Of a stretch of DNA of 43,374 bases, positions 11,697 to 23,030 are shown piece by piece (position 1 is the stretch's first letter; the number at the start of each line of letters is the position of its first letter). Origin of the DNA: Ministeria vibrans ATCC 50519 (taxonomy: Eukaryota > Opisthokonta > Filasterea); assembly GCA_943704425.1 (NCBI GenBank), contig CALSCP010002018.1:58816-102189 (forward strand), read 5' to 3'. The notes beneath the pieces are model-generated. The model saw only the letters and a list, made by a program, of their open reading frames with translations. It was not told where the DNA came from and did no database searches. The position numbers and the translations under genes were made by a program.

Positions 11697-11973
11697 CCCA
11701 TCCCTGACCCAGCACAGGGGGTAGATTGGCAGATTTTATCTCTGATCAGAGCTGTCTGGGCCACTCGCTCCGGGGCACTCTGGACAAGCGGTACAGCGCC
11801 CTGGCCCCTGGGGCATTTAATATTGAATAAAGTTCAAAAAGTAGACGTAGAATTTCTAGTCGACTAGAAGGGATGCCCACTGCAGTCAATTAATGTCAAT
11901 TTTTCATTTCAAAATCCTTTCAATTAAATCAATTTGCCACCGTGCGCTTCTCGTCTTTTTCAGAGTCCAGTCC

Positions 11974-13363
11974 ATGAGTCTCACGCGCAATCGCATTCCG
12001 TCCTTCGACACACTGCGCGTGGTGTTCTGCCTCCAAGTCGTTCTGTACCATGCCATGTTCCTGTTTGCCAGTGGCCCTATCGTCTTACCAGGATGGCTGG
12101 TATACACCCCTCTCGGGATCCTTGTCAATGGCATGGCCTCAGTCGGCGGCTTCTTCGTCCTCAGCGGATTTCTTCTGAGTTACCGTGAATTTGAGACAGG
12201 CACGACAGAGCTGCAGCTCGAACACTCTCGCTCGTTGGCGTCCAAGGCGATCCGACGCCTCCCACGCCTCCTCGTCCCCTCCATCATCCTCACGCTGCCC
12301 AACCTCTTCCTGGTCCATCTGGGCATCATCAGACCCATCCGCCGTGACTTCTCTCTGTACGGTTCCATCTCGTCCGGCGACATTGCCATCTGTCTGCTCC
12401 AGGAGATGCAGCTGACGGGGTGCTACATCAACGGCGTGACCTGGACGATTGGCATTGAAACAACCATGTCCTTTGGCGTCTTCCTCGTCATGTTTGTCTA
12501 TCAAGTACAACCGCGCCTGTCGACCTTTGCTCTTTCAACCGCAATGCTCATCTTTTTTCACTACGACACCGACCGCATGTATTTCATTGCCGGCATGGTC
12601 GCTGCCTACATCCGGCACGTCTATCCTGGCCTGCGCGAGCGTTTTGAAAGGCTATCCACGCTTCCGCGCGCACTTCTTTGGTGTCTTGGTCTCACCCTGT
12701 TCCAAGGTGTCCTTCTCACATCGGGCGGACACACTGACGTGGTGAGGTTCAGCAACATGCAGCTGTACACCTGCATCCCGGGAATAATAATCATTCTCTT
12801 CCTCTCCGATGTGTCGCCTGAGCTCTCGCGTATCGGCGCAAGTCCACTCACCGGTCGCATTGCCTCCTCTACCTTTCCGGCCTATCTAATTCACATATTC
12901 ATCAATGTGAGTGTGAAGCACCTCACTCAAGAGGTGCTCCCCAGGTGGCTTATCATATTCCTCTGCGTGAGTTTAACCTTCGTCCTTGGCTACATTCTCG
13001 ATCGCATCTTAGTCGTGCCGCTCGTCAAGAAAATGTCAGATGCTACTCTCTGGCTTTGTTTTGACGGTCCCAAAAGTGACAATCCCTGGCTCGCACAGCA
13101 ATACGAGCAACAGTCAGTGGCCAGAACAGTGACCAGATCAGCGGTCAGCAGATCAGCTAAGTACGGAGTACTACACCTTCTTTTTTAAAAAACAATATAA
13201 TAATAATTATAATACTCCTTTTAGCACTGATGATGATTTTATCATGATGACGCGACTGCCTGCCGACACTGCCAGTCTGATGCGCGATGAGAGGAGTGAC
13301 ACTGGGCTCGATACAGACAGCAGAATTGGTAGCAACCATGATGTGCGCGGGGAGGGCGAGTGA
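11974..13363 (+). CDS. Membrane-bound acyltransferase, acyltransferase_3 family, 441 aa
   Basis: Two exons, 11974-13160 and 13225-13363 (phase 2, GTACGG donor, CCTTTTAG acceptor); without the second exon the chain would end in a poor LHLLF tail. The N terminus carries the family pattern RIPSFDTLRVV...LYHAMF (His26 is the conserved membrane histidine), GFFVLSGFLLSYR, and Arg-rich RRLPRLLVP, followed by about ten hydrophobic segments up to residue ~365. Members acetylate or acylate sugars and lipids by moving acyl groups across a membrane; the acceptor is not predictable here. The soluble tail (about 365-441) is polar. An upstream in-frame ATG at 11893 would add 27 residues, but that stretch ends in CTTTTTCAG, like a 5' UTR intron, so the ATG next to the conserved block was preferred. 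Confidence 0.85.
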
Positions 13364-13509
13364 CGCGGTGACATCATTTCGTTCGAAGGAATGTAATAAA
13401 TATTCAGAATCGTAAATGATTGATATTGATTGATGCGACTTCCATTTTCCGGGGTTTGCAGTTTTAAAACTTAATAATAACATTACTATTATTATTATCG
13501 TTATTATTA

Positions 13510-13581
<72 letters not shown>

Positions 13582-13729
13582 TATTATTATTAATAATAAT
13601 TATTTATAATATTAAAATATTTTTTAATATTTTTATGCTTATTAGTATTGTTTTTATTCAAGTTCTACAACTGTACAGGATTACACAATAATAAGAGTAA
13701 TAATCATTATATACTACTGTGACAGTGCA
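13364..13729. other. AT-rich convergent spacer containing an (ATT)n tract
   Basis: 366 nt between the stops of the acyltransferase (+) and the DENND3-like gene (-). Most of it is A+T, including the trinucleotide tract listed separately; no gene is seen. It should contain both polyadenylation regions. Confidence 0.6.
13484..13592. repeat. (ATT)n microsatellite
   Basis: About 110 nt of ATT/TTA repeats with a few single-base interruptions (TCG near 13500, TGT near 13511), within the convergent spacer. Confidence 0.95.
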
Positions 13730-16700
13730 CTACGATGTGTCCCAAACGCATATCTTGCCGTCGGCGGAACCAGTTGCGAGACGACGAGCACTGTCAAAAA
13801 CACACATGGCCTGTAGGGTCGTCGTGTGGCCCACTAGCTCTTTGACGAGCTCGTGTGAGCGCGACATAAACACGTAGAGGGAGCCGTTGGCAGCGCCAGC
13901 AAAGACACGGCCGCGAGACGCCGCAAGGGCGTGGAAGCCGCGCACTTCGAGGGACCAGTGACGCAGCAACCGCTCCGCGTCCGTCGTCACAATCACAAGC
14001 GTCCCGTGTGCATACGAGCCCGTCCACACTTCGCTACTGCCCGCTTGCGCAATGAGAGTCGTCGGCAGTAGCGACTCGGCAACCGTCTGTGTCACAATGC
14101 GCATGCGCGGGTCAAAACACACAATACCCAGGTCCGTCCCGCACCAGATCAGCTGCTCGCGCTTGGTCGCTACGACGGTCATGCAGAAGAGTCGCTTCAC
14201 TTCGGGTAGCGATACCAACCTGCCCTGTTGTGTGTTCGTCGCGGGCGACCACTCGTACAGACGCCCCTGATGGTCACCCGTCCACATACTGTCGCCAAAC
14301 GCCACAATAGCCACGACAGGCGCCAGATGCTGGTCCAGCAGCGTCACGGTACGTCGCGTCTGCATGTTCACCACAGTCACCCGGCCGTCCGCTAAGCACA
14401 CCCAAATGTTGCCCATGGCTGGTGCCACAGCCGCACACGAGACGGCCGCTGCGCTTGTTGTCGCCACCATAAGCTCAGCGTCGCATCGCCACTTGTGTGC
14501 ATCCAACACTGACAGGCTCCCCTGACTCATGCCTACCCACACCTTGCCGCCGTGATACACCATATTGTTCACCCCTTGACCCTGAGAGTCACGCGACAGC
14601 GGCTCCACTCGCTCAATGAGGCTCTCAATGGTCGATGTGGGCAGTCCCTTGAAGGCGCTTCGTGTCTTGCTGTACAGTAGGAGTGGCTGTCCGCTGCGCT
14701 GACGCATCCGATTCACAGTCTCCGCCAGTCGCACATTGTTTGCCGCGCGCTCCTGTGCCTGCTTGTCCTTGTTGCCGCGTCGCACACGATGGCCGGCCAC
14801 CATTTCACTGAGGCACTCAAAAAATCGGTCGCGTCCGCTCGCAAACAACATTGTCAGCACTGCCGTGGTCACGTCGTCCGCAGCCGCATTCGTGGGCAGA
14901 GTTGCCGAGGAGGCTCCAGACGTGGCAGTGGCGATGGTGGTAGTGGTTGCACTGCTGCCGCTGCTGGTTAAAGTAGTGGTGGTAGCGGCACTGCTGTCGC
15001 TGCTGGTTGTGGTGATGCTGGCTGCAGTCATATCAGTACTCTCGGGCTCAGAAACTCTGCTTTCGGCTGTCACGGTTGAGCTGACACTGGAAACAGACTC
15101 GGTGTCGGCCGAACCAGTGTCGACTGCAGGCGCCGAGGCGGGACTGGCAAGGCGTGGCGACGCGGACGACGGCGAGGAAACGCGTGTGGAGGCGGCACGA
15201 CGAAGAAGATTGCGTGATGAACCGGTGTGTGTCGAGGGTGGTGCTGTGTAGGCGGTGCCGTCGCGACGGAGCAACTGAAGCATTGAGGAAGGACGGAGCT
15301 TGAGACCGTTGGCCAGGTGAACCGTGCTGCCCGAGGCTGACAACGACGAACGCACCAGCGGCGCGGGAGCGTGTGTCGACGTGGGCGAGGGCGAGTCGAG
15401 CACACTGCCGCCACTGCGTTGCCGACGGTGCGAAGTGGTGCCGTCCCACTGAGTGCTACTGTTACCACTGTTGCCACTGCTGCTGCTGCTGTCCGGAGGA
15501 GCTGCGTCGACGGGCACGTAGATACGAATGCTGGGCACACCCGGTGGAATAAGACGACGGTAGTTGGTTTTTTCGAGACGCAAAACGGCCGACAGTCGAA
15601 AGAGCTCGCGACACGTCTGCTTCTTGTCGGTGAGCAGGAGCACGCGATGCGTCGTTAGCACACATCGCCCAATGCCCACCGACGAGCGGCTCATTCCCGA
15701 AATCTTCAGAACAGTCTCGTCTGCCTCCAAGTCGATGGGCAGAGGAGATGTCGCCAGGGTGCACAGGTCGCTCCAGTTCTCAAGCAACACGTCAAACTCG
15801 GCGCGTGAAATGGTCGGCGCTGCATCGCCACTGCAAACACCATCACCGCCACGGGCGGCGCCATTTGCAACAATGGTCGGTTGGACTTTTGTGGGACTGC
15901 CCTCTGTCTCGTCTGCGTCGCTGTCGAGTCCACAGAGTGCATCAAAAAGACGACCGGCGGTTGCAGCGCGCGTGGTGATGCCAAAGAGAATGGTGGCCTG
16001 AATAAAAGCACTGCGATCAAGTGAGTCGCCGTCGCCCAACAGCTGAAGCTTGTCAAATTGATCGTAGAGCAAGACGGGATCAGTGAGATCCAGGCCAGTC
16101 AGGGTGCCGTTGCGGCCGCCAACGTTCGATAGTAGGGGCGTCGAGGCTTCTTGGGAGGCGCGTGGCGACGAGAGCGAAATGGACAACAAGCCGGCAAGAC
16201 GCACAAGTGGTGTGGTGGTGGTCGAAAACGAGGGAGACGCAGCGGACGGAGGTGGCGAAGAGGTAGTGGCAGTAGAGATTGTGGCTGCTGATGCTGCTGC
16301 CTGACGAATGTCCGGGAGAGAAGTGCTGGGAAAGGAGGTGGACGATTGCGAGGAAGTAACGGAATCGTCGCGCTGGGCCAGTAGCGCATAAATAACGGAA
16401 GAGACAGACTTGCGCGGAAACACAAAGACATCCGTGTCCCAGACACGTTCAAAGTCCAACAGAGCTCCATCGAGATCGCCCAATGCCGCCTTGACAGCGC
16501 CCATCAGTGCTCGCTCTTGCGCATCCAGGGAACGTCCCCGCGCCAGCTGAGCACTGTTGCCAGCGAGCAGAGGAGGACTCATGTTGAGCCCGCGGCCATG
16601 AAGAACGTCGCTTGAGACAGTGTGGTTGATGAGACGCAAAACGGGCGACGAGACGCGAGGCAACGACTGGTCACCGGCATCAGCTGGTGTGGCTGCCGCT

Positions 16701-19700
16701 GCAACTACCGCTGCTGCTGATGCTGCTGCTGCAGCAGCAGAGCTGGGTGTGGGTGTCTCTGAGCCGGATCCACGAGTGATGGTGGACACCGAGTGTATTC
16801 GATCAACATCCGAGTGTGACAGACTACGCGTGCGCGTCTCGTCCGCGTCCGTGTCGGCAAAGATGTCATCGTCGTCGGGGTCAAAGACGGAGCGATTGCG
16901 ATAGGGTGTGAGGGGCTCAGTGGGTGATCCGTGGGTCTCCTTGATGAGACTGTCGAGTCGTCCCGACTCGCCCGTGTGCTCAATGCGCTGAAGTAGGGCA
17001 ATGGTTTCGCGCAGGAACACAGCGATGCCATCGGGAGTGCGTGGGAGAGGCGGCAAAAAGATGAGGTGGTCCGGGTCTATATCGTTGGCGGTGCGGAAAA
17101 GAGTAAAGGGCCCGCAGACGGGCAGACCCATGACATGACCGGACGGGTCAATCACGCCAATAACACTGCTACCACTTGCCATGTCCACCGAGCCCGCCAT
17201 GTGGTAGCGCGATGCAGACACACTAAAAGCGCTGCTCATGTCACGGGTGGTGCCGTGCAGCGACGATACACCTGTGGTGGTTGCGGTGCTGCTGGCGTCG
17301 TCGTCAACATCGTCAACGGCACTGCGTCCCACCAAGTTTGTCATGGGAAGAGGCGAGTGGCTGGACGACTGGCGCGAAGAAATAGTGGTGCCTGGTCGCG
17401 ATGTGCCCATACTGCTGGTGGGCGTCAAGGGTGCACTCGTGTTCGTGGGGCGAAGGCGTCGTGGTCGCTTCTGAGACTGACGCTTAAACAGCGGCGTGGC
17501 AAACTCCTTGAGACGCGACGTAAACAAAGCCCAGGAGCCCGAGCCAACGGCGGTGTGCGCGGCGGTGCCCTGTTCGCTAGCGCGCATCGTCTCGAGCACC
17601 GCGTCCGTACGTTCGTCAAAGTAGTCGCGGTCATGCGGTTGCATAATGCGTGCAACGTGGTCACGAAAAGCCAGCGATGCCGAAAGCATGCGAAAGAAGA
17701 GACGGTCTTCGTCGGGGCGTGAGGCAAGAAACTGCTCGCAGTCAAAGACCATGCGATCTAAACGAATATGATCGTGAACCTCGGCGAGCAAAATGACCAT
17801 AGCGGAGAGGTAGGCTTCGCGCACGGACACTTCAAAGTGGGCGGCAGTGAGGCGCACGGAGGCAAGGTCGCCGCGCATGCCAAACTCGGCGCGATCGAGC
17901 GACGCGAGCTCGTGATGGAGCGGATGCTCGGCATACTGCACGTCAAGAATGTGCTGGACGCCGGCGGGCAGTTCGGGTGGGGTGGTGGCGCCATTGATGA
18001 AGTCGACGCTGGCGGTTGTCAGGTCAACGAGACACACACTCTGGACGTTGGCGACAATGTGAGCGCGATTAGATGCGTGTGCGCCGATGAAAAAGACGCC
18101 GGGCGCATCGGCGTACTCGATGAGGTGTGTGGGCAGCACGGGGATGTACGAGCACTGCCAGTCGAGTGGGTGTAGCAGTGAAAGAAGACACTCGCAGGTG
18201 GTGGTGAGCAGCGCCCACGAGCGCGACAGCACAATAACGCGTGTCTCCGTGAGGAGGGCGCGAAAAAGCATTTCGACGTTGCGCTTGCCAAGGGCGAGAA
18301 ACACATCGCGGACACTGGCATCGACGGTGGGTGCATGGTGAGCGCTGACGAGCGGGCGGCACAGAAGCGTCTCGCCGGCAAGAGAAAACTGTAGAATGCG
18401 CTGGCCGGGGGGCGGCATGGGAATATGTAGCAGCTGGATGGCAAGTTGGTGGAGCTCCTCGTGGAGCATGTCAAGCGAACGGCACTCAACAAAGGTGGGG
18501 CAGGCGGCGCGAAGTGCATCCGACAGGAGAGTTAGGTAAGGGCGAGGAGTGACACAACAGAAGCATACGGGCGCATAGATAGGGCCCACCAAAGGCGGGG
18601 CGTCTGCGTGGGCGCACCATGCCGCGATGTCGCGCTCGGTCGCACTCGCAGCCTGATGGGACACGGTGCGACCCGCCGGCACAATACAGTGCGATGTGGT
18701 GAGAACAATGCAGTAGTTGCGTTGGCCTAGATGGTCCGTGACAACAAACGAATGCAGTCGACTCTCGGCAACCCTACATCAAAACAGATGAGAAGAAGGC
18801 ATATGCATATAGAGAGGTTCTGAGTGACTATGCAAAAGGAGGGAGAGAGAAACAAAAACAAAGAACAAAGAAGGGAGAGAAACAAAGAAGGGAGAGAGAA
18901 ACCAGAGAGAGACAAAGCGATAGAAAGAGAGAACGCGCGAGAAGGAAGTGGGACAATATAGAATGCCGGTCGTGCTGATTACGTGGGTCGGGTTCGGGTG
19001 AGGTAGGCGCCGTCCGGAAGTGAGAAGACAGGTATATTGGGAAGAAACTATGCACAGAAGGTCGGTTTAATAATAGTCGAGCGACATGACCTGCTACCTG
19101 TAGGATAGAGAGTGAGCTGTTGTCTTGGCGCCCTGACGGACCCGACTGGGATCCCTTTGACATGTGTCGTGTGTTTGAACGACGCAATGAGCCGCCTAGA
19201 AATACAATATTTGGACGAAGTGAGTGTGTGCCTGGTCGCAGGCCGCCAAGCCGATGGGGGCGCGTGTGCGTACCCGTGAAGACATGCATGACGCGTGATG
19301 TGAAGGGCGTGTCAAAGAGCGGGCTGGCCGGGCCAGTGTCCTCCTGAATGGGCGAGAGTCCTGCAGCGACAACAAATGGGAATGTGCGGTTAGATTGCGA
19401 GAAGAGAACGCCATCCTCGTCAAACCTGTCGTGTCGGTCAGGCCTAGCACAACGCATGCATCAACCAGGGACGCGTGGAAGGCTTGAAACCCAATTGGAT
19501 CGGCATCGTCAATTCCTGTGCAGTGCATTAAACCAAAAAACATGAAAACAAGCCACGGTCAGACGGGAGCGTGAAACGAGGCCAGGGCGGGTCGTACGCG
19601 CGGCAGGCTCGCTCAAATACGACACTCTGCGGGGAGTCCGGACGAGGGTTGGGACAAGGACGTCGCCGGTGCGACTGCTCGAGTAGGAGAGGGTTGAGCG

Positions 19701-19814
19701 ACGCGGGACGGACGGGACGGGCAGGACGGGCGGGACGGGCGATGGCGGCGCCGACAGAGCCTCGTCGCCGGCATCGTCCGCCTGCGAGGCTCTTGGTCGA
19801 CCTGGGGACCTCAT
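13730..19814 (-). CDS. DENND3: DENND3-like DENN/WD40 protein (putative Rab GEF), 1,866 aa
   Basis: Six exons: 19598-19814, 19426-19515, 19274-19360, 19098-19195, 18983-19047, 13730-18773; all phases agree. The uDENN part comes from the small exons (SLVDACVVLGLTDTTGL, SRVMHVFTG, FLPNIPVFSLPDGAYLTRTR); cDENN/dDENN fill about residues 185-500 (SFVVTDHLGQRNYCIVLT, FRALLTETRVIVLSRS, YIPVLPTHLIEY, GVFFIGAH, DFINGATTPPELP). Long Ser/Thr/Ala-rich linkers follow, then a PH/GRAM-like segment near 1185-1260 (GRCVLTTHRVLLLTD) and WD40 repeats from about 1545 to the end (GVNNMVYHGGKVWVG ... LATGSADGKICVWDTS). DENN plus C-terminal WD40 is the DENND3 plan (human 1,198 aa); that protein activates Rab12 and promotes autophagy downstream of ULK. 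The extra length is low-complexity linker. The first exon is the least certain: its donor (GTACGA) was chosen because it alone restores the frame cleanly. Confidence 0.85.
18838..18925. repeat. GA-rich repeat with GAGAAACAAAG units in a DENND3 intron
   Basis: Lies in the intron between the 18983-19047 exon and the large last exon. It repeats GGGAGAGAAACAAAGAA-type units and ends with AGACAAAGCGATAGAAAGAG, close to the unit seen at 7636-8165 and 24831-25020. Confidence 0.8.
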
Positions 19815-19900
19815 GAGTGGCAAGTACAAGGAAATAAATGTGTAATAACTAAAGAACTGGAAGTCGACATTCTCCTTGACTGGTTCTCATAAATAAATTG

Positions 19901-19904
<4 letters not shown>

Positions 19905-19930
<26 letters not shown>
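19905..19930. repeat. (GT)n microsatellite
   Basis: Thirteen GT units between the DENND3-like start and the LicD-family stop codon. Confidence 0.95.
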
Positions 19931-19935
<5 letters not shown>

Positions 19936-20091
19936 GTAATACAATGAAGCGGCTCCTTAATTAGTAAGCTTTTTCACTTCATTTATTTATTCTTCTTTTG
20001 ACATTGAGTACAGCTCTCGATTCTCTATTATTTATTTTTCTTATTCCTAAAATATATCTTGTATTGCAATTTAGTACAAAAAGAGCTTTAC

Positions 20092-21423
20092 TCAGACACA
20101 GGGAGGCGAAAGGTTTCGATTGGGAGTCATAAAATCGACTCCGTAATTGGTCGCGAGATGAAGCATTGGATCTTCGTAGCACAAGAGGGCACCACTAAAG
20201 TTCGAAAAAGTACATTGACAGAGTGACGGCGTGCCAGGGTCCTCGGGTGGATGAGAAAAGATCTGGAAATCGAACAGCGAGATGTAAATGTCCAACTGAA
20301 CCGGTCGCACACCGGCAGGGAGATTTGCCATGCGCAGTCGCCCACCCCGTTGCCAAGTGTTATTAAATTCCGCTTTGAATATTGTTTGGAGCGTCTCGTC
20401 GAGCGCCAGCACCTCTCGGACACGTTCCGCATACTGTGCAACTGTCCATCCGCAAAGGGTCGCCTTGGAGTGCTCTTTGCTGTCCCAGAAGGAGCGTGTC
20501 TTCTTGTTGAGCGGCTCGCTCACGCGAATGCGTGGAAACGGGAGTTGCTTGGCGTCGTCGCAGGGCTCGACGCCGGGTCGTAACAGCGGAAAGTTGAGGT
20601 GTATCGGAATGCAAAAGTCCATATCCCCGTCTCCTGGAATGGCGCCTCCATGTCGGAACGCACCGAGCGCAGTTCCGTCCAAAGGATAAAAGAGCAGCCC
20701 TGACTTGGAAAACCGGTGCAATATCTGCAGTAGTCGGGGGAGTCGATTCTCTCGCACGTCAGCGAGCGTTGCCGGAGGACACCTTCGAGGGGACGCCATC
20801 CAGGTGCACGGTGACCACGCTTGCGCTTTCCCTCCTCTGCCGCTGTGCAAGTCCCGATGCATCGTCCCCGTCGGACAGTATTTGTCGATTTCAGGGAGGA
20901 GAACGCGACGCTCGTTGTCGGTAGCGTTCGCACTCGCCTTGAATAGCAGTTTGGTACAGAGAGTGGACGCGTTTGTCCATCTCGCTTCGTACGCGCCCAT
21001 TTCAAACCCTACGAAGGCTGTCCATTCCAGTCTGTCGCGCGGACCAAAGTCGAGAATGCCGTCATGGGCAAAGGTGGAGCAGTATGTCGAGTCGGGTGTG
21101 CAGAGGGTGAGGTTGGAGTGCGCCTGTGACAGGAGCGTGAGCTGTTGGCACTCTCGTTGCGACCGCACAATTCGGGTGCAGGACGAAACGTCAGAGCCAG
21201 CAGGCAGTGCCCGTCCGCCTTGCCTTGTGACGCACCATAAGTACCTATCCTGATGTGTGTCGAGGAGGGCGGCAACGCAATCGTTGAGGTTGCCGTGGGA
21301 ATGTGCTTGATAAGTATTCGTATCCCGCAGCAAAATGATGTTTGAGTTGGAGGAGTCGTGCACAAAGAAGACCACAGCAAGTATCAACGTGATCAAGATC
21401 ACGAAGCGCGAAACCCTTATCAT
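20092..21423 (-). CDS. LicD/fukutin-type nucleotidyl- or phospho-transferase, type II membrane protein, 443 aa
   Basis: A single exon from the first ATG. Residues 6-20 (FVILITLILAVVFFV) form a signal anchor, so most of the protein faces the lumen of the ER or Golgi. The luminal N part has about ten cysteines. The LicD core starts near residue 235 with LPRLLQILHRF, then PLDGTALGAFRHGGAIPGDGDMDF (about 248-271): the GTxLGxxRHxxxIPxDxDxD pattern holds the metal-binding acids of this nucleotidyltransferase-fold family. Members include bacterial LicD (phosphocholine transfer), fukutin and FKRP (ribitol-phosphate transfer to dystroglycan). The donor and acceptor here cannot be told from sequence. 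In-frame codons upstream of 21423 lack an ATG, so this start is preferred. Confidence 0.85.
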   Translation of the reverse strand: MIRVSRFVILITLILAVVFFVHDSSNSNIILLRDTNTYQAHSHGNLNDCVAALLDTHQDRYLWCVTRQGGRALPAGSDVSSCTRIVRSQRECQQLTLLSQAHSNLTLCTPDSTYCSTFAHDGILDFGPRDRLEWTAFVGFEMGAYEARWTNASTLCTKLLFKASANATDNERRVLLPEIDKYCPTGTMHRDLHSGRGGKAQAWSPCTWMASPRRCPPATLADVRENRLPRLLQILHRFSKSGLLFYPLDGTALGAFRHGGAIPGDGDMDFCIPIHLNFPLLRPGVEPCDDAKQLPFPRIRVSEPLNKKTRSFWDSKEHSKATLCGWTVAQYAERVREVLALDETLQTIFKAEFNNTWQRGGRLRMANLPAGVRPVQLDIYISLFDFQIFSHPPEDPGTPSLCQCTFSNFSGALLCYEDPMLHLATNYGVDFMTPNRNLSPPCV

Positions 21424-21737
21424 TTCGTCAACAACATGAACTTTAAGATGTGTTTTATTTGTGAAGAAGTAGATCACTGAAACTTAACTGTCTTAAATGT
21501 GCGTTGATTAATAGGATTTTCTCAACCAACCGAGATCCAGTTGACACGTGCCAGTGACTCAATGGTCTATGAACTATTGAACTTATTGAACTATGATTAG
21601 TGATGTCACAAGTGACTCGCAAGTTAGTCAAGTCCCAACTGTCAAACTCTCAATACGACTTGGTACAATATTAAGTTATTATGATAATCTTAATAATAAA
21701 AAAATATTATTATTAAACATAATGAGCTGCGTATTGT
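21424..21737. other. AT-rich spacer between LicD-family gene and SKP1
   Basis: 314 nt between two minus-strand genes, AT-rich from about 21590 to 21730. It should carry the LicD-family promoter and the SKP1 3' UTR. No further gene is seen. Confidence 0.5.
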
Positions 21738-22907
21738 TTACTTCCCCTCAACAAACTTCTTCTCTTCTGCGATCTGTACGCGCTGCTCGTCAGTGAAGTC
21801 ATCGGGAAGGTCAAAAAAGTTACGCAGCTCCTCAGGGGTCTTGTCCCGCGCCAACTCTGCGACCATCTTGCATGTGGCGTCCAGCAGTGGCTTGTTGTCC
21901 AGGTAGTTGGCCGCCAGAATCATCTAAGTAAAGGTGGCAAGGTCAAAAAGAGAATAGCACGCGCATGCGATCTCACACTCTCGCTTTGTTTCTTTATCCC
22001 TGCTGTCTATATTCCTCTCTCCCTCTTTTTTGATTCCTCGTCATTTCTTTCCCTTTCCCTATTGTCTTCTCTCTCCATCACTTGTTACCACTCCTTTCGC
22101 CCTCCTTTCTCTCTCGATGATATACCTCAAACAATACATCACGCTGTACAGTGCAAAACTCTCTGTCCCACTTTGAGAGAGGTGCCGAAGCATTCACCGT
22201 CTACAAGAGTATCAAAGTAAGGCCATGGACAAGAACACATGCCGTACCGATTCCGAAGCATTTTCTCTTACTGGTACTTCGTCGCCCTTGTGGTGCTACA
22301 AATGAGTGAGACAAATTTGTTGTGATGACAGGACACCCTACCTCACAAAACTCGACGATTTTCTTCATCACTGAGCTACTGACATTGGCTAACGGAATAG
22401 GTGTGTCCTGGCGACCCAAATCTAAGCAGACACGCCAAACAAACCAAACCAAACAAATGCAGTGAGTCCTGGTTCGGTCTCGTCTCAGCGTCACATTGCA
22501 CAGCGATCCAGCGAGCCCTTCGACTCCTCCCCACCCATGCAATTCAAGTAAATACTATACACTGGGCATAGTGCAAACACGTCAGGGCAGGAGCATGCCC
22601 GCCGAGCGGGCCAGACAGCGATAAGACTGTTTAGAGGGTCGCCAGCCGGTCGAACAGAGTGTCCAAGACGAAACAAAACCCCCCTCCCCCTTTGACCGAG
22701 ACACAAACAACACTCGATGAGGAATGATAACAGATGCATCGTGTCGTGGCGCAATCTCCTGGGCGTCGCAAGGGCCAACGGTCGCTGCATCGCGATACCT
22801 TCAAGAAGCGATTTGAGAGTACCATTCATCACTGCAACACTCTCCGCCAGAACAACAACCTCGCCATCGTTGCACTTGGTCTTCACTTGGAACTCTTCTT
22901 CGGCCAT
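21738..22907 (-). CDS. SKP1: SKP1, SCF ubiquitin-ligase adaptor, 157 aa
   Basis: Five exons: 22799-22907, 22342-22421, 22272-22295, 22126-22200, 21738-21923. Order of motifs: EFQVKTKCNDGEVVVL, a LLED turn formed across exons 1/2, TPIPLANVSSSVMKKIVEFCE (BTB/POZ-fold part), HHKGDEVP, SKWDREFCTVQRDVLFE, then MILAANYLDNKPLLDATCK and KTPEELRNFFDLPDDFT (the F-box-binding C-terminal helices), ending in EEKKFVEGK. SKP1 bridges F-box proteins to CUL1. Length matches the family (about 163). Differences from the usual sequence: M for L/I at MILAANYLD, C for L in WDxEF(C/L), and a shorter acidic loop. Exon 3 has an alternative in-frame donor at 22247 (GTACGG) that would add eight residues (VRENASES) to the same loop. 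RBX1, another SCF subunit, lies 18 kb away. Confidence 0.93.
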
Positions 22908-23030
22908 GGCACACGGAAGAAGAGACAAAAAAAAGTGGTTCGTCTGTTAGTGTGGACGAAAAATTATTCGACAATTCAGGATCAGGATCGTCATTATTTT
23001 ATTTATTGCTGTTCGTCTTTGCCAGCTTGA
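22908..23030. promoter_or_regulatory. Divergent promoter region, SKP1 / CLEC16A
   Basis: Only 123 bp separate the two start codons, so both 5' UTRs and core promoters are compressed here. It contains a poly-A run near 22930 and an AT-rich stretch at 22995-23010. Inferred from arrangement. Confidence 0.55.

Noticed and set aside
19360-19457. ATG at 19457 as the DENND3 start, with frame FDEDGVLFSQSN
   Set aside because: Splicing from 19426 to 19360 gives VVLGLTDTTGLSPIQEDTG, the expected uDENN start, so that stretch is intronic.
20127-21005. Alternative minus- and plus-strand frames within the LicD-family gene
   Set aside because: Shadows of the 443-codon frame that carries the LicD metal-binding motif.
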